In this document: one piece after another, positions 5,978 through 6,903 of the stretch
Position numbering within the stretch: position 1 is the stretch's first letter
Layout: every line of letters begins with the position of its first letter
DNA from: Deltaproteobacteria bacterium
GTDB lineage: Bacteria > Desulfobacterota > Desulfobacteria > Desulfobacterales > B30-G6
Reading direction: 5' to 3'
DNA: 6,903 nucleotides
NCBI GenBank assembly: GCA_003647375.1
Contig: QMMS01000235.1
Coordinates: 1 to 6,903 of the forward strand
Made by a program: the position numbers and the translations under genes
Notes under the pieces: model-generated
Databases searched by the model: none
What the model was told of the DNA's origin: nothing
What the model saw: only the letters and a program-made list of their open reading frames with translations

Positions 5978-6007
5978 ATCGTGGTTTGGTCGCGACCATA
6001 CCACGAT
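5978..6007. promoter_or_regulatory. 30-bp near-perfect palindrome upstream of the second ATPase gene
   Basis: The two 15-base halves are reverse complements except for one pair (5986/5999). The core is TGGTCGCGACCA (5987-5998). There is no central spacer, which suits a site for a dimeric DNA-binding protein better than an RNA hairpin. Its right half can instead pair with a neighbouring CGTGG (6001-6005 with 6012-6016). It lies about 50-80 bases before the ATPase ATG and just upstream of the candidate -35. It could be an operator or a REP-like mobile repeat. Confidence 0.55.
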
Positions 6008-6090
6008 CGTCCGTGGAATAGTCTGGCAGAAACAGTATACATCCCGGTAAGTAATGGGGTCAATTCCGCCCTTGACTCTTTCTTTTGTTC

Positions 6091-6113
6091 CTGGAGTCGG
6101 ACCAGGACAACCA
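6091..6113 (+). repeat. Dispersed intergenic repeat, partial copy C
   Basis: CTGGAGTCGGACCAGGACAA and the next three bases match copy A (2236-2258) and copy B (2975-2997) at 19 of 23 positions each. After this point it diverges into the CAGAG-type repeat instead of the CAATTGAAATA core, so it is either truncated or a mosaic of two repeat families. Confidence 0.55.
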
Positions 6114-6150
6114 GAGGACAGAGCCAGAGCCCCAGAGGACGGAACTACAG
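6109..6150 (+). repeat. CAGAG/GGAACTACAG-type repeat, copy 2
   Basis: AGAGCCCCAGAGGAC (6126-6140) is identical to 3139-3153 and is followed directly by GGAACTACAG (6141-6150). In copy 1 eight extra bases separate the corresponding parts. It is noncoding. Confidence 0.6.
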
Positions 6151-6170
6151 AAACCTGGTCAGACCGAATG

Positions 6171-6312
6171 AACGTCCAACATCGAACACTGAACATCGAA
6201 CCTTTGGCCCTTTGTTCTTAGCTGAATACCCAGAAAAACTGAATTCAATAAGCTGACAAACCACATTCGACGTCGGATGTTGGACGTTGTCGGATGTTCG
6301 ATGTTCATTTTT
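6171..6312. repeat. Inverted pair of GAACATC-like unit arrays
   Basis: The left arm (6171-6203) is built of short units such as AACGTCCAACATC, GAACAC and GAACATCGAAC. The right arm (about 6264-6312) carries the reverse complements. The 13 bases at 6171-6183 match 6276-6288 exactly in inverted orientation, and GAACATCGAAC (6191-6201) matches 6296-6306. The loop of about 60 bases is unrelated sequence. Arrays of this AACATCGAAC kind are known intergenic repeats in several environmental bacterial groups. The right arm reaches the start of the protease gene. Confidence 0.6.
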
Positions 6313-6324
6313 GGAAAAACAAAT

Positions 6325-6903
6325 ATGGGAAACAAGCGCTTTACCCACATCATTACCCTTTTGGCCATTGTGCTTTTCACCTCGCTTTTCATCACCCGCG
6401 GTGTGGGAAAGTTCGATTTCTGGTGGTGGATGTCCCTTAACATCGCCTGCTTGACAGCCATAGCCGCAGCCCTTGACCCGGGCTGGAGAGACGCGGTAAT
6501 ACATGATCTGCAAAAGCAGGTTCTCCAAAAAATCGGCATCGGTGTTCTGTCGGCACTGGGTCTTTACCTTGTTTTTTATGTGAGCAACACGGTTTCACGT
6601 CTGGTTTTCCCCTTTGCGGCGCACAACATTGAAAATGTTTACGCTTTCAAGGCCGGAGCCGCGCCCATGCGCATTGCCGTTCTGATGGCGTTTATCATCG
6701 GCCCTGGTGAAGAGCTGTTCTGGCGGGGGTTTTTGCAGCGGCGGTTTCAGGTGGAAAAAGGGCCTTTTCAGGGTTTTCTGCTGGCCACCCTGCTGTACAC
6801 GGGGGTGCATATCGCCTCCGGCAATGTAATGCTGGTGCTTGCAGCCGGTGTTTGCGGGCTGTTCTGGGGGTTCTTGTACCTGCGCACGGGGTCCCTGTTG
6901 CTG
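6325..6903 (+). CDS. CPBP-family intramembrane metalloprotease (CAAX/Abi type), 3' end outside window
   Basis: The frame is open from the ATG at 6325 to the right edge, giving 193 residues with no stop. Hydrophobic segments lie near residues 8-24, 32-50, 70-86, 117-127, 150-162 and 168-186. The first family signature EExxxR is present as GEELFWRG (E129, E130, R134), and the second as YTGVH with H162. The third conserved site would lie beyond the window. Known for the family: CAAX-prenyl-protease-like and bacteriocin-immunity-like membrane proteins, with the glutamates and histidines forming the active site; bacterial substrates are mostly unknown. The chosen ATG has GGAA eight bases upstream. 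In-frame ATGs at 6301 and 6277 would extend the protein into the GAACATC repeat arm and are less likely. The hydrophobic start MGNKRFTHIITLLAIVLF suits a first membrane helix. Confidence 0.85.
   Translation, partial: MGNKRFTHIITLLAIVLFTSLFITRGVGKFDFWWWMSLNIACLTAIAAALDPGWRDAVIHDLQKQVLQKIGIGVLSALGLYLVFYVSNTVSRLVFPFAAHNIENVYAFKAGAAPMRIAVLMAFIIGPGEELFWRGFLQRRFQVEKGPFQGFLLATLLYTGVHIASGNVMLVLAAGVCGLFWGFLYLRTGSLLL

Larger units (their letters stand above)
5926..6324. other. 400-base noncoding block rich in palindromes and dispersed repeats
   Basis: Lies between the divergently oriented second ATPase gene and the CPBP protease gene. In order it holds the ATPase promoter region, the 30-bp palindrome, a small inverted repeat GTCAA/TTGAC (6059-6063 and 6072-6076), a partial copy of the 52-bp repeat (6091-6113), the CAGAG-type repeat (6109-6150), and the paired GAACATC-like arms (6171-6203 and 6264-6312). 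Frames that run through it reflect repeat composition and are not genes. Confidence 0.6.

Noticed and set aside
5926..6063. 46-residue N-terminal extension of the second ATPase
   Set aside because: It would start at TTG, runs through the 30-bp palindrome, and goes beyond the usual family start, which fits the ATG at 5925.
6171..6312. CRISPR array
   Set aside because: Units are 6-13 bases, degenerate and inverted, with no regular spacers and no cas genes.
6145..6539. Two overlapping minus-strand open frames
   Set aside because: Their protein-like words come from the GAACATC repeat arms, and they lie antisense to the clear CPBP protease frame.
1..6903. tRNA, rRNA or known riboswitch
   Set aside because: Reading both strands by eye, I found no tRNA-like, ribosomal or riboswitch signature. 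A covariance-model search would be needed to exclude weak cases.

Overview
The window looks like an accessory, repeat-rich stretch of a Gram-negative genome with mixed base composition. A deltaproteobacterial or Desulfobacterota-like host is my best guess. It rests on the gene mix (universal stress protein, short lysine-rich histone-H1-like protein, several ATPases with a C-terminal DUF4143 region) and on the style of the dispersed intergenic repeats. This is inference; no rRNA or other marker gene is present.

Layout from left to right: (1) the C-terminal part of an SF1 (UvrD/Rep-type) helicase, plus strand, whose start lies outside the window. (2) About 40 bases later, a small unrecognised gene with a good ribosome binding site, whose frame is broken at a run of eight A; removing one A restores a 96-residue protein. 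(3) About 500 bases with no convincing gene, apart from a short possible remnant and one arm of an inverted repeat. (4) A complete universal stress protein gene with a strong ribosome binding site, followed by a C-rich/G-rich hairpin. (5) A minus-strand TTG-initiated gene for a lysine-rich protein with a coiled-coil N-terminus, a PAKAKAPKK-type linker and a probable winged-helix C-terminus. (6) A 650-base noncoding region with dispersed repeats, a G-quadruplex-type motif and an AT-rich promoter region. (7) Two ATPase genes of the AAA_14/DUF4143 family, tail to tail (plus, then minus), 136 bases apart. (8) A 400-base noncoding block with a 30-bp palindrome, more dispersed repeats and an inverted array of GAACATC-like units. 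(9) The first 193 residues of a CPBP-type intramembrane protease, running off the right end.

No single operon ties the window together. The helicase and the small frameshifted gene may be co-transcribed. The two ATPases share an architecture (P-loop ATPase, DUF4143, PD-(D/E)XK-like E-x-D...E-x-K signature) but differ clearly in sequence, so they look like independent family members rather than a fresh duplication. Almost every intergenic space carries a member of a repeat family, as expected of a region that gains and loses genes. The points most worth a second look are the A8 frameshift, the inverted repeats around the stress-protein gene, the palindrome and TCGCGA-containing sites upstream of the ATPases, and the dispersed repeats.
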